Assembly (NCBI RefSeq): GCF_000003605.2
Contig: NW_003128864.1
Location: forward strand, 1,711 to 26,513
Source of the DNA: Saccoglossus kowalevskii
Lineage: Eukaryota > Hemichordata > Enteropneusta > Harrimaniidae
Reading direction: 5' to 3'
DNA: 24,803 nucleotides
Shown here: positions 1 through 11,415 of the stretch, one piece after another
How the letters are laid out: every line of letters begins with the position of its first letter
How positions within the stretch are numbered: position 1 is the first letter of the stretch
Made by a program: the position numbers and the translations under genes
Notes under the pieces: generated by a model
Seen by the model: the letters and a program-made list of their open reading frames with translations, nothing else
Databases searched by the model: none
What the model was told of the DNA's origin: nothing

Positions 1-233
1 ATACATGACCATACAACGATACATGGCCATACAGTGATAGATGGCCATAGAGTAATACATGACCATACAGTGAATACATGACCATACAGTGATACATGAC
101 CATACAGTGATACATGACCATACAGTGACAATAATCATAGAGTAATACATGACCATACAGTGATACGTGACCATACAGTGATACATCGCCATACAGTGAT
201 ACATGACCATGCTGTGATATGTATCCATCTGTC
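1..233. repeat. 18-bp minisatellite, about 12 copies, running off the left edge
   Basis: Tandem copies of an 18-bp unit, consensus ATACATGACCATACAGTG, begin at base 1 and repeat in register: 1-18, 19-36, 37-54, 55-73 (one extra A), 74-91, 92-109, 110-127, a 17-bp degenerate copy at 128-144, then 145-162, 163-180, 181-198 and 199-216, fading out by about 233. Copies at 74-127 are identical and the edge copies are diverged. The array may continue beyond the window. Open frames overlapping it are repeat translations and not genes. Confidence 0.97.
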
Positions 234-234
234 T

Positions 235-660
235 ATATTATATTCTACTGGTTTTGATAAGTTTAAAGAGGCTTGTGTAGTCCGCACAAATCGGAAATCA
301 TTCGTTGTGATAATAATGTCATTGATGTATATAAGGAATAGAATTGAACTAAGAATTGATCTCTTTCGAAAGCCGCATGACATACTTGAATCAATTTTGC
401 CAATTGCTGGAGTTTGGGAACGTAGCGGGAGAAACCATGTAGTGGAATGCCTCTGAATTCGTAATCTGTGAATTGAGTCAATTATTTGTCATGTCATGAT
501 CAATCGTATCGAAATCATTCTTTGGTGAATAAATAAATATTGAATACAATAGAGCTATGTTCGTGGCCAGGCCAGCAAGTGCTGATTTTTTATATGGTTT
601 TATTCCCGAAAACCATGATACAGGGAGCTTGATACAATATCATGTTTGGTAATGTCTACA
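235..660 (-). pseudogene. decayed LINE-type reverse transcriptase fragment
   Basis: Reading the minus strand from about 660 down to 235 gives successive blocks of a non-LTR retrotransposon reverse transcriptase in the correct order but in shifting frames. Positions 647-603 encode KHDIVSSSLYHGFRE (family pattern Q-Y-G-F-R), followed by a stop codon. Positions 540-490 encode IFIYSPKNDFDTIDHDM, resembling motif A (F-I-D-L-S-K-A-F-D-T-I-D-H). Positions 454-431 encode RGIPLHGF. Positions 383-315 run from MSCGF to SSILFLIYINDI, resembling motif B (C-G-V-P-Q-G-S-x-L-G-P-L-L-F-L-I-Y-I-N-D). Positions 296-264 encode FRFVRTTQASL, where the catalytic F-A-D-D of motif C is destroyed. At least three frames are used and stops intervene, so it cannot encode an active enzyme. 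The pattern suits the CR1/L2/Jockey-like group of LINEs; the exact clade is not decided. Weaker similarity may extend to about 720. No endonuclease domain, 3' UTR or target-site duplication was seen. Confidence 0.82.
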
Positions 661-3286
661 TTGTTCGCTGGAGGGGTAATTCTGACAATTTTTTACTGAT
701 CTGGAAAACAATTAATTATGTGTTGGTTAAGTTCGAGTAATGTGTGGGTTATAAGCGGCGTATTGAAAAAAATAAGTAATTTTCACAAGGCCGAAAGAAG
801 AAAATATTCTGACAGTGTTCTCTGAGACGTTAAGTTAAGGCCTGTATCAGTAGAATCGTTTGACACATTCCTAAGCAACGTCTTTATTTTTGGTCAAGTA
901 AGTGCCATTAGTTGAGATATATGTTAATTTTTGAAGGGATGTAATTGTTTGTGGTTATATTTAGAATCATATTTTCCTCTCTTGCCATTTTGTTATCATC
1001 ACTTGAAACAAGGTTATCTGGAAACTAAATGCTTCCATGTTTAAGTGTCTAGACGAAATAATTCGATAAGATGTTAGGCAGGTAAGCATAATTCGGATTA
1101 AAACACTTCTACACAGGTTTCCAGGATACGATATGTAAATCGGCCATCATCAGAATTGTAATTATATAAATCATAGATATCAGAGAGGGTTTCAGATTTC
1201 AAAACATGGATTATGTTTGTTATATTGCAAACAATCAGGAATTAGTCAGTGATATCAGTTTCAATAGTGCCGCAATTAATGAAAGAGTCTGTGAATTTTC
1301 TATTTTCAAGGTATGGAGAAACGTGAAATATGATGTGGTTTATTCGCATGTTATTGCGTGCGCACACTCACTACATTCATGAGAATGTCTTTGACAAGAA
1401 ATGGCATTACTATATCCATTTTTACTTGAGGCCTGTCATTATGTATGGTGTGGATGTTTTACATTAACAATCTTCTGGAAACATATTAATAACCACTACA
1501 CAAATATTCATGTGTATTAAAATAATTAAAGTTTAAGTTAAAATATAAAAATACTGAATTCAGTATCACTGTAAACTTGGTGATAATCTTTGCATTCCAG
1601 GACGGTGTCAGGTCATGGTGTGTATATTTTATTAAGGCATGTTTAAAACTGAACCAAATCATTATTTGTTTTCTGTACATATTGCATCTCACCTAATTTG
1701 ATTATGATACCTTTATATTGGAATACTAACCCAATTAGATTGAACTGCCGTTGGAATGTAGTCAATAGTATTCGCAAGAAATTTGTCCATTTAATTTAAA
1801 CTGATACTACACGCCAGGCCCAAACCATAGATAAAATCACAGTTAACGTCGTCAAAACACGATTGAATGGCATTGCTTGTTTGGTGTAGCGTAATTGTTG
1901 TCTTTTATGAAGGGCGACCCAATTTTCATCGCCAATCTCTGTTCTATTGATCGTGAAATGTAATAGCCAGTGGAGTAGAGCAGATAGCAAGCTTTGTTTG
2001 AGACATGGTCTCTAATTTACTTCCGGTAACTCGTTGTGGCTAACATTAGATCCGGTGAATTAGTTTTTGAAATAACCCACGTTTTTCATAAGATGCCTTG
2101 AATATAAATAAGATCAGTTATGCATTGTTGTTAACCGTATGGGGTGCGGCTACTATATTATATTATTTTCATTCAAGTGATTACTGACATTTGAATTTTG
2201 CTAAATTGATGAAAAGACAGCGACGTTATAGTACACATGAGCATGGCGTGTATTATTTTACATATTTATTTGGGTTCTTTGCCTAAATAAATGTTTAGTA
2301 TTGCTGAAATGAAATTGTATATTAAATGATTTCGAATAACAAATCGGTTGTCCTGTCTTATTAAAAACCTCAAAAACTCATCGAGCAAGACTGTGCTTGT
2401 CAACGTTTACAATGATGGCGTATATTAAGTTTCAAAATTATATGGCCTAGGGCCATTAATTTGTGTATAATGGCATTTTTTTATCAAATAAAGTTAATTT
2501 TGTGCTCAAATGTGAGTGTTTTTTTTAATTTTAAAATTAAATCACTTAAAACGTGTGTCTTTGTCCATACCAGAATTGAACGTAACCGACAGTGCCTCAG
2601 TAATATAATTATAAATTTGACAAATGTCGTGTTTTCAATTCGATATATTCAATGTCATCCAACTTTATAAACAGTGTTAAACATACTTTCAAAAAATGTG
2701 AGTGCGATTCACATTCACTCAGGCAGTCTCATCAGAGGACGTCTTTTTGAAACAGACGTCTGTTGAGATGCGCACATCCACGTATTTTCTATACAGATAT
2801 TGTTGTGTGAGAAGAAATAAATGTATGGATAACATCACTTTTAAAAGAGAAAACCGAATGAACAGCCAAACTGGATGATGATGATACGTGCTTTCTGTTA
2901 TTTGCTTTACCGCGTCATAGATTATTGCCACTGGAAATAAACGTGTTTTTACTTTGAATAGAAGCAGTTCACATAAAAGCTGATACGACACCTCGTCTTA
3001 TCTATAGATTGAAGTGAATTCAATGCGGAGTATGTGCTTGCCAAGCATGTGTGTTCATTCCATTCACCGAATCCAATCAGACTCGAAAGACGAGGATTGT
3101 GCAGCTGAAAACTTGCATCATTCAACAATATGGCCAGATGAACTCAAGCTGGGTCGCTAGCTATAATGATGTGATTTACCACAAATAACCCATTTCTTCT
3201 ATGCTAACATTCAGTACGGGTGAGCTAAAATATACATTGTGATTATTAGGAAACTCGCCCGCCAAAAACATGTTGTCTGCATTGGC
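661..3286. other. non-coding stretch, no gene seen
   Basis: AT-rich DNA with no open frame above about 90 codons and no recognisable domain. Bases 661-720 may hold a further worn piece of the reverse transcriptase on the minus strand. A perfect 16-bp palindrome lies at 1551-1566 (see its own entry). The remainder shows nothing that can be supported. Confidence 0.7.
1551..1566. repeat. perfect 16-bp palindrome
   Basis: ATACTGAATTCAGTAT is its own reverse complement; symmetry breaks immediately outside on both sides. No function is apparent, and short AT-rich palindromes of this size can arise by chance. Confidence 0.9.
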
Positions 3287-3308
3287 ATATATATATATAT
3301 ATATATAT
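3287..3308. repeat. (AT)11 microsatellite
   Basis: Twenty-two bases of uninterrupted AT dinucleotide. Likely length-polymorphic; no other role is suggested. Confidence 0.97.
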
Positions 3309-4343
3309 CAGACGTGCACTTTTCCTCCTGGATTAAGTAACATACAGTGTCAATGATGAAATCAATTATTTTTTATCTGCTCCATCATATAGGATTTAAT
3401 AATATACAGCCACTAAATCACACTATAGTTAAAATTGGAAATACGAAAACATCGAAAATTTACAAAATGATTGATATTTTTTATCACACATTGGGGAATA
3501 CTTCGGCATAGACAACGGATTATATACACGTCGGTGTGACGTTTAATACCTTTATCGTACAATCACACTACACTAGAAGTTACAATTTATTGATAACAAC
3601 ATTATTGTATTTAAATCCCACTGCGACAAAACGAATCACGTGACCAGTATTGATAATAACAAAATACGTATGACGTTTGATTATGAAATGTATTTTCATG
3701 CGTAAATGAATATATTTTATGTCATTAATATTTATATCGCTTATCCATCGCGACACTCATATCAATTGAATTGTATTTCAATCAATAAATTGATTAGGAG
3801 AGTATTATTGTATGGTTTTAAGTAATATATTAAATTTTGGAATGTGACAACACTATGCCACTCAGTATAAGCAGTATTTCACAACGTACACTTATGAATT
3901 ATATACTAGACGTAATCTAGTAAAAAATAAACAGACTTGATGAGTGACAGAGGAATCTTCCATAACAGCTAGATTGTCCACTGAAAATACTACACCGTGA
4001 CGGTGAACACACTTTTACACTTTTACGAGTGCTCAAATATGGACTCTATTGATCTCTAAATATTCACCTACTAGAAATTGTCGTCTGTCTATATTACATT
4101 TCCGAAACACGTTTCGGGTAACAATTTTTGAGTAACAGTAATCCACTTTTAATTTGTATCTCAAAATGTTAATGACAAATTATTTAACTAGATCTAGTCC
4201 TTTGAATCGAGTACTACGTCGTAGATTTTTCAGGAAATTGATACTTTATTCCAGTGCAGACGATTACCTATTTGGCAAAAGATAATTATTACTTCTTCTT
4301 CATCGCTATTACGGTTATTCATTTGCAGATCGAGGTCATTTGC

Positions 4344-4357
4344 GTTGCCATGGTGAC
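4344..4357. promoter_or_regulatory. possible RFX X-box-like site
   Basis: GTTGCCATGGTGAC resembles the X-box bound by RFX factors (GTHNYYATRRNAAC), with GTTGCC as a good half-site; the second half has G where A is expected. RFX sites often mark ciliary genes, but no promoter or gene is visible here, so this is a motif match only. Confidence 0.25.
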
Positions 4358-5453
4358 ACCAAGGGATACGCTTCCTAGTCTTTGTAGACACGTATTGTTA
4401 GAATTGCAATATTCACGCCTCGTGACGTTCCAATTTAAATTTCATTTCGATTTAACATTTTAAGCAAAAATGCAGTTTTCGAATAGCCAGATTCGTATTT
4501 TTTTTCCTGAAATCATAAACCAACTCACAACTCATTCAACACGGGCGATTCGGGATTAACAGTCTATATTTAAATTTCACGGTGAAGAAACTTTCACCAT
4601 TATTCCGTACGTCGCGTTTCTAGTGAGACGCAATAACTTTTATTGCCTTCTTCGTTTTGATAGCATATTCTCATTTGCTTTTCGATTAAATAAGGTAATT
4701 ATGATTCCATGTGCACCACGTAATCGACAGAAATTGCGTCTCGCTGATTCAGAAGTACAACTACTGCTGAACACGAAAGTGGCGGGCATTCAGTGCAGTC
4801 ACAAAATATAATGTAATCCCCAATAGTATGCCAAAATAACATAAATACCACAATATAATATTTAGATACAATGTCCTTAGAAATTGTCATACTTCATACT
4901 GATTAACTCTCATGCTTAAGTTAATAAGATTATTTAGTCTACTTACTTACTTAATGTGATGGGGAATGTTGTTATTAAAATTGCTCTAAGCTGTTCCGGA
5001 TTTTACGATAATTGTTCTAATGTGTGTGGCGGGGGCATTAATATAAACTTCAGACATCATTCAAGTTCAGTGATTAATCTAAATGAGATTGTGTTGACTG
5101 CACAGTCGAACCAAACCGTGTTCGTGTACAAAAGCTCGGAACGTATTCAAGTATCATTGGTGTTCAATTATTAATTTGCGCGAGTAGTTCAGTTATTGAA
5201 TTTGCGTTTATTGTAAGTAACTTGAAGGAGCATGTGTTCTATTTGTGAGGTTTGCTATTGGATTGTTTAGCTAAATTAAAATTACCTGAATAAACCGACG
5301 TTATTACGTTATTAGATATCGGCGCAATTTCACATTCATCAGTCTTTACGACCAACACTCACGAGACTGCATTATGTTACGAGGTTGGCTGGTTGTGTTC
5401 ACGGACAACAAACAAAGGTCGTAAAACGTTTTCCCGAGACAGATTAAAAATAG

Positions 5454-5490
5454 AATATTTTTATTATAAATATTGTGATAATAAAATATT
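5454..5490. repeat. AT-rich hairpin
   Basis: Arms 5454-5467 and 5478-5490 are complementary over 13 bases with one extra T in the left arm, separated by ten bases. Composition is nearly pure A/T, so chance formation is likely. Confidence 0.6.
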
Positions 5491-8400
5491 ATAAATTATC
5501 ATTAACAAGTCGAGGTGATCATGGATTGTTTATTGATTTATTAAAATTTAATCATATTCACAAGGCTACACACAATCGATAAAAATCGTCATAGTCAATA
5601 TTGTTCAGATTTGACTACGTGATACATGTACGAGAAATTGTGTAAATGTGTAGTAATTTTGATATTGTCACTCAAGTATTGAGAATATCTCAAAGTAACA
5701 TATTTCTAAACCAGACGTCTACTTGAATAGTGAGCGAAGTATTTATTCAATGGTGGGACAGATTTTGTTATAATTGTAGTTGAAACTGGAGAGTGCTTAA
5801 TATCCCCACGAGAAATGAAAACAATTATCATTGGTTTTTTATCACGTCTTGGTCAAGCTGTCTGTCTCGGCCAACGTGCAAATAGTTACAATTTAGCTAA
5901 TTTGGCTCAAAATGATATATATATATATATAACTATCGTGGCACTTTCAGTGAAGCTGTATTCCGATTGGCGCGCTACACCATTGAACTTTGACAAGTGT
6001 GTATGTGGACACGAGTAGAATTACGTGTGTGTGTAGTACAGACTGACCCCGTCGTCGTTGAATTACCTTCACACTAAACGTGATTATAACATCGCAGTGG
6101 TGTCATGAAAGCCGTGCTGCCACGACATGATACACTGTAACAATCAATACGTGGTTACCATATACTACACGTATCCAATACCCCATCCCAGCCCAAGGCA
6201 GAAAATGAGACAAAGAATTATCTACGTCTGTTTGTATTATCTGAATTAGATTTAGATTTGTCAATGGCTTTTTTATTACTCTTCCCATTTAGATTTTCCA
6301 ATGTTGATATCCCAAGCGGTGAATTTCTTTTTCTGATGAGAGTCTACGTCGCATGCGTAATATATTGACACCGTCAGCGGATGATAGCATAGTGCTCAAT
6401 TCTTCATTACCAGAGTTGCGTAATTGTGAACTGATTGTCAACGAGTTATTTTAGTGAGCTTGAAATAGCCAAAAATAACACGTCATAGAAGTCCTATTTT
6501 CTGCGAACATTAGGTCGATTGTTAGAGTAACAGTATTTGAACGTTGTTGCTAAGCAAACGAAGGAGCTGGCGAGAAATGTTCTTCAGTATGCTCTTTAGT
6601 CTATACTACAGCGTTGATTGACAGCATTGAGTGCCTCGTACGTATGAGTTATTTGACACAAGACTCTAATACTTTGTATTCTCGACAAACGTGCCAGCTC
6701 TTCACATTTCTATGCATAATAGTAAAATAACACATAATGTTGGCCAAACACTTATTAGCTATATCAGAGTTTTATTATATGTTTATTAAAGTCAAGTTAC
6801 TCATCTTGGCCCAATTTGTAAACACTGCAAACATACGTTCAAACACAAATTCACACATGACATCTTTAAAAAGCATAAAAAGTGATTAGTTGAATCTTTT
6901 GTTTATACCAATTTGCATTTATATTGACCTCCGAGCTATAATTATGTGTGCCATTCAATGTATAGGTTGTTGCTTTCACTTTATGAGAAGTCAATATATT
7001 TATTTAAAAATAAATTGGAACAGACAATGTCGATTTCTAATATTTAATAGGCTGAAAATGTGTTTGGGGAATCAATGATGTGACTGCCAGAGGCCTAGCT
7101 TGTATGGGTAATGAGGCAATGAAATGGACAGATGCGCCCCCTCTCCCTCCCCATAAATATGTGAACGAAGAGATTCTGTTTTAAAGTTCCTTATCAAATA
7201 CACTGCACACATTCAATCAATTTGCTTGGACAAGTTTAGTGTTATCTCTTACTTCCTATATTTTGTAGATTTTCCTATTGTATTCGTTGGCATACATAAC
7301 TGGGAATATATCGTAATTTACCGATTATTTAGCGCATCGCGTGCCAAATATTACCTGGACTGAATAAAGTTATGTCACAATAGGTGGACCGTTACTTTTT
7401 GTCGATAACTCCACAAAATAATTGCTTTAAACCATATAGTTCTCTGTAACCTTTGAAACGACCCGTGCTGTGTTCAATAAGTACACCGCGAATCCGTGGC
7501 AACCTGTGTCAATTCAAATATTTCCATTCAATTGTGGATACAGAATTTCGTTTTAAATCGGAATAATGATTGACTGATCTATACCGAATTATAGAGAAAA
7601 TTGGTGAAATGCATGTACACCTCATTACAGCAACTGCCACACAAGAACTTATTTGCGATATAATATACATACATCTATTATTGGACCAAACGCTCGTTAT
7701 CGCCAGCAAAAAAATAATGATGGGTAAGCACCATAGATTTGTGTATGTTGGTTTAAAGGATTTGAATAGCTTAGAGCAAAAGTTGCCTAAACCTATTACT
7801 GCGCAGGTGGTTTACCGTTGTGAATATATGAAAAACAACACATAATTGCTCTTTTTATACTATCTTCTCATAGAACTAGTACTTAGTCTAGTGACATGTT
7901 CGAATTGAAGCCAAAACATAAACCTCGCAGTTTTATCGGACTTTGGAATGTATTCTTTGATTTTATTCGAAAAAAGAATATAATTAAATAATTAAATAAA
8001 TTCATAAGCGTTGTATGCCAGTGAAATGAAAATGTGTACTTTTATACACAAATTCGTCTGTTTCAGTTGATCAATAGAGGGCGCGTGTATGGAGATTATT
8101 GTGGCACATTTTATGCAGATGAGCTGCGCAGTTCGAGTGCGAGATTTCCAGTATCGATGACCACCTATAGCGATTCAATGTTCAATTCAATTAAACAACA
8201 CGTTTGTCGCCTGGCGTTCAGTATGAACGTACATTGTGAACGTTACACTGTTCACACGCCGCGAATATATGAGATACTGGAGTGAATTTTTGACAATAGT
8301 GTGGAAATACAAACAAACGTATGTATAATCTATATGTTTTATTTAAATAAATCTCATTTTTGTATTTTACGTTAATTCATCGAGGTTTGTTAGAAAGTGG

Positions 8401-9403
8401 AGCTTGCAACTGTTACATTGTAGTTCGGCAAACAATCTATATAGAGATTTGCCGATGAACAGGATTTGCCGTGGATTGCGTTATCTTCGTGTGCATATCA
8501 ATTCGGAAAAAAAATCACAGCAGGGTCAGTCTGAGCATTTACTTACGAAAGGTTTTGAAATCTGTCTGAAAAATATTTGTTTGTGAATTGTAATATCACT
8601 AATAACAAATTATGTGTGGTCTTTACCCAGCGTTAGGTTTTATTTCCTACCCCAGAGAATATAGTACGTACCTACATGACTCAGTTTGATATAAGCCAGT
8701 TTAAAATCGTTTTGTTTACACCACGTTGTGTGCTTAGAGGGTCATATATCTGTTTCTCACTGGCAATGTATCTTTCTCAGTCACGTGTTTCTTGTCTATT
8801 GTATTGTGTTTGGGGGCTTTGAACTTCCCTTTATTGAATATTATGACTGTGAGTTTCGATTGGGTTTTTTTCCTACAAACTTAGGGGGTATTCGTTGTTA
8901 ATTGACGCATCCTTTTCCACAAAAAAAGAGCCATATTTACGCTGAAGAATTGAATAATTTCCAGGTTTGCAAGGCTCCTTTTAGCGGAATAGCGTGCCAC
9001 GTGAAACATTAGAGTAGGTAAAGACGTTCACAGCTGCATTATATCCATTAAGGCGAATACGAATATACAATGCTCCAGTCAAGAACGTAACCTACATTTC
9101 GAAAATATTTGCCACGAATGCGCCCACATGCTATGATATTCGCGCTCTCATCGTCGGTAAGAGGCATGGTGATTGCAATTGATGACGCCCTTAGCAACCG
9201 TAACTATGATCATTGTTTTGTTTACTAATGTGATATGTCTTGAATAAGGTATTCAGGAAACGTGAAGGGAAAGTTAGAAATAGTATTAGTATGACCAAGT
9301 AAGATATACTTTTCCGGAATTTAATATTACTTGTATACCACCCGAGAAGTTTTGAAATCTAACACCCACAGCATTCATAGATCCGGACTTGTAAACATCT
9401 TAA

Positions 9404-10320
9404 GGTAGAGATGCAGGTTGTACGGCACTTTGGAGTGAATTTTTTTTATTTTTTGCTTTTTATTATTCAAACAGTCTTGGCTATAGACTGTTAAAATTTT
9501 GTACAATTGTGAATAGTAGAACATACTTAAAAAACGATTTTAAAATATAGATAACAGGTGCAAACATTCTCTCTTTTGAATGCTTAGGAAGATTTAGCAA
9601 GGCTGTACATAATAAAAAAATAAATAATAAAAAAGAAATGTCGGGATCTCCATACTATGCACTATATTTAACTTTTAACAAAACGATAATACATTTAAAT
9701 TTGGAACTGTTACAGCCATTTTAATTATGAGCATTAGCAAACTTCTTACTGAGTGAATTGTTATGCAAATTAGCAATTATCTCAGCTTCTTTTTAGTGCA
9801 CATCCCAGAACTTTAAAAATAAATAGCTCCTAGACGCTTTGACCTTTTGTTTTGAAATTTTTACAAATGATTGACAATGTGTTTATCTTCAAAACGCCGT
9901 CGGGACATTGTTTTTGGTTGAACAGTGTTACAGCAATCGTACAGACAAGTAGTCTGGGTGTTAATTTATGCATAAACTTGAAGTAGTGAAATCTGAGCTC
10001 CCGCCCTGCAAAATTAACAACTGGTAGACAGTTTTCAAGACGGCACTTTCTTCATAGTAAACAGATGTACCCATAAACCAATTTTGACAGGAAACAGAAG
10101 CATGGTTTAGAAGCTAAATTTTTTTAAATCACTTTTGACCAAAAAAGCACATTTTTGTGCATATTTCAAACTACAGTGTCCATAAAAATAAAATACTAAC
10201 AAAATGTTAAAATTCATACAATAAGCTTTCCGAAAATATATAGTTTTGTGGACAAGGGAGGTTATCTTGTTTTCCTAATTAGCAAATTAAAATACCTGTC
10301 AGGTAAACTGCATCTCTACC
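9404..10320. mobile_element. non-autonomous DNA transposon (MITE-like) with 13-bp inverted ends and TTAA flanks
   Basis: The left end GGTAGAGATGCAG (9404-9416) is the exact reverse complement of the right end CTGCATCTCTACC (10308-10320). Both ends are bordered by TTAA (9400-9403 and 10321-10324), and similarity stops directly outside. This gives a 917-bp element. TTAA duplication is typical of piggyBac and some other cut-and-paste families. Because TTAA is palindromic, a TA duplication with one extra inverted A/T (Tc1/mariner style) fits almost as well. The ends do not start with the CCY triplet usual for piggyBac, so the superfamily is open. The interior has no transposase-length frame and contains A- and T-rich tracts, for example near 9440 and 9610. 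It would depend on a transposase supplied in trans. Confidence 0.75.
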
Positions 10321-10324
10321 TTAA

Positions 10325-10485
10325 ACCACTGTCTTATATATTTGTATAAGGATACCCATATTTGCATATCGTGTTTCAACTGTGATTTGATGTCTTCTCA
10401 TATTAGTCAAATATATAAAAACAGAGAGTCGCCTAGCCATGTTTTACACCTGCATTTCCCCCAGTTTCCTTTCTTTTTAATAATT
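10325..10485. other. short spacer, nothing recognised
   Basis: Single-copy-looking AT-rich DNA between the inverted-repeat element and the CpG-rich patch. An open frame from 10342 crosses into the tandem repeat and has no recognisable domain. Confidence 0.6.
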
Positions 10486-10489
10486 ACCT

Positions 10490-10532
10490 GCGCTAGCGCG
10501 GAGCAGGGCGAGCGTAGTGCGCGCAGTGCCGT
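10490..10532. other. CpG-rich patch in AT-rich surroundings
   Basis: This 43-base stretch holds eight CpG dinucleotides and begins with the palindrome GCGCTAGCGC (10490-10499), in strong contrast to its AT-rich surroundings. It is followed by TATATA at 10531-10536 and a donor-like GTAAGT at 10547-10552. It directly precedes the 120-bp tandem repeat, so it may be the head of a repeat family. Alternatively it could be part of a short upstream non-coding exon of the receptor gene. The sequence alone does not decide. Confidence 0.5.
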
Positions 10533-10540
10533 ATATATTA

Positions 10541-10962
10541 GTACGTGTAAGTATGTTCACAATAGAAGACGAAATAGGTAGCGTCGTCAAACTTGGAACA
10601 CATGTCTCCCATGTGACCTTAATGACCTGGTTATACACTCTAAAAACAAAAGGTCACGCTCACAGTTCATGTATTTTCGCAATATAACTACTATGAGAAA
10701 ATAGCTAGCGCCTTAAAACTTGACACTAATGTTCCCCATGTTACCCCAGAACTAACATTTGTCAAGACGAAGATCAAAGGTCAAGACGTGTGTATGTATG
10801 TTCGCAATAGAGTTACAAGAGGAAACTAGCGCCTTCAAATTTGGAATACAGGTGACCCGCAACTTAGTTAGATTATCAGGACAATCAGTCAAAAATCAAT
10901 GTCACATTATGTATGTATGCATGTCGGTAATAGAATTCCACGAAAAAATAGGCCAATAAGAA
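10541..10962. repeat. diverged tandem repeat, period about 120-125 bp, about 3.4 copies
   Basis: Matching anchors recur at 10551 (GTATGTTCACAATAG), 10671 (GTATTTTCGCAATAT), 10796 (GTATGTTCGCAATAG) and 10921 (ATGTCGGTAATAG), spaced 120, 125 and about 123 bases. Each unit continues with a TAGCGCCTTCAAATTTGG-like segment, then a GTGACC-like segment and, in the first two units, an AAAGGTCA-like segment; the last unit stops part-way near 10962. The units carry AGGTCA nuclear-receptor half-sites: TGACCT-TAA-TGACCT at 10614-10628 and AGATCA-A-AGGTCA at 10771-10783. Open frames at 10342-10581 and 10759-10959 overlap the repeat and are probably not genes. Confidence 0.85.
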
Positions 10963-10963
10963 A

Positions 10964-11413
10964 TATATATATAGATGAACTATGATCGCTTTTGGAATAT
11001 TTTGTTTTTAAAAAATGTTGTGTAACTACATAATTATAGTGATAACATTGAAGTAAAAACAAATCAGCCGCTTGGTGGGTGGTAAGTGAGAACGAATGGG
11101 TTTTGTTTGAATATGAGCACTGAAAAAAAAAACAGTACCATTTTGCTCAAGCTTGGGTACGTCATCTCAATACAACGTAACTGTATTTGTAATTAATTGC
11201 CATCAATAGTGTGAAAGTCGAATAACATAGCACGATATACTGTAATTTATTGCTAAAAGGATATTAGTTACATTGTAACTAAGTAAATATTATTACAATT
11301 AACCCATCATTCCTTTATCCACCACCCCTTGACGATAATGGTCCATGCTACATTCTAGTGATTTAGAATGTGCTGGTATTACTTTATTCCATTTTCATAT
11401 TCTGTTTTCTTGC
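10964..11413. other. probable intron end upstream of the receptor exon
   Basis: AT-rich non-coding DNA leading into a pyrimidine-rich tract from about 11380 (TACTTTATTCCATTTTCAT, then TTCTGTTTTCTTGCAG). No coding block is seen. It reads as the 3' part of an intron in the 5' UTR. If transcription starts within it, it would instead hold the promoter. Confidence 0.5.
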
Positions 11414-11415
11414 AG
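11414..11415 (+). other. splice acceptor of the 5' UTR/first coding exon
   Basis: TTCTGTTTTCTTGCAG ends at 11415 and follows a longer T/C-rich tract, an excellent acceptor context. It sits 107 bases before the start ATG, so it would join an upstream non-coding exon to the exon carrying the signal peptide. Confidence 0.65.

Larger units (their letters stand above)
3309..9399. other. non-coding stretch (upstream intron or intergenic), no gene seen
   Basis: About 6 kb of AT-rich DNA. Open frames (for example 7570-7845 + and 8034-8285 +) are under 100 codons, show no recognised domain and have no convincing start, splice or codon evidence. Small items present are an (AT)8 run at 5915-5930, an AT hairpin at 5454-5490 (arms of 13-14 bases, loop of 10), a short inverted repeat at 3780-3795, and an RFX X-box-like site at 4344-4357. 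Nothing else can be supported. Confidence 0.7.

Noticed and set aside
1-233. CRISPR array
   Set aside because: The units are directly contiguous with no unique spacers, so it is a minisatellite; the same applies to the 19-bp array at 14921-15945.
160-456. Plus-strand open frame with repeated histidine-rich segments
   Set aside because: Its first part translates the 18-bp minisatellite and its remainder is antisense to the reverse transcriptase fossil.
7570-7845. 91-codon plus-strand open frame
   Set aside because: No recognisable domain or codon bias; a minus-strand frame overlaps it, as expected from chance.
7898-7906. tRNA B-box-like GTTCGAATT
   Set aside because: The final invariant C is missing, and no A-box or cloverleaf could be drawn around it or around similar GTTCRA sites elsewhere.
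7134-8084. CTCF-like cores: AGGGGGCGC on the minus strand at 7134-7142 and AGAGGGCGC near 8076
   Set aside because: Only the core matches at the first site and flanking consensus positions fail. The second is closer but isolated, so neither can be supported as a bound site.
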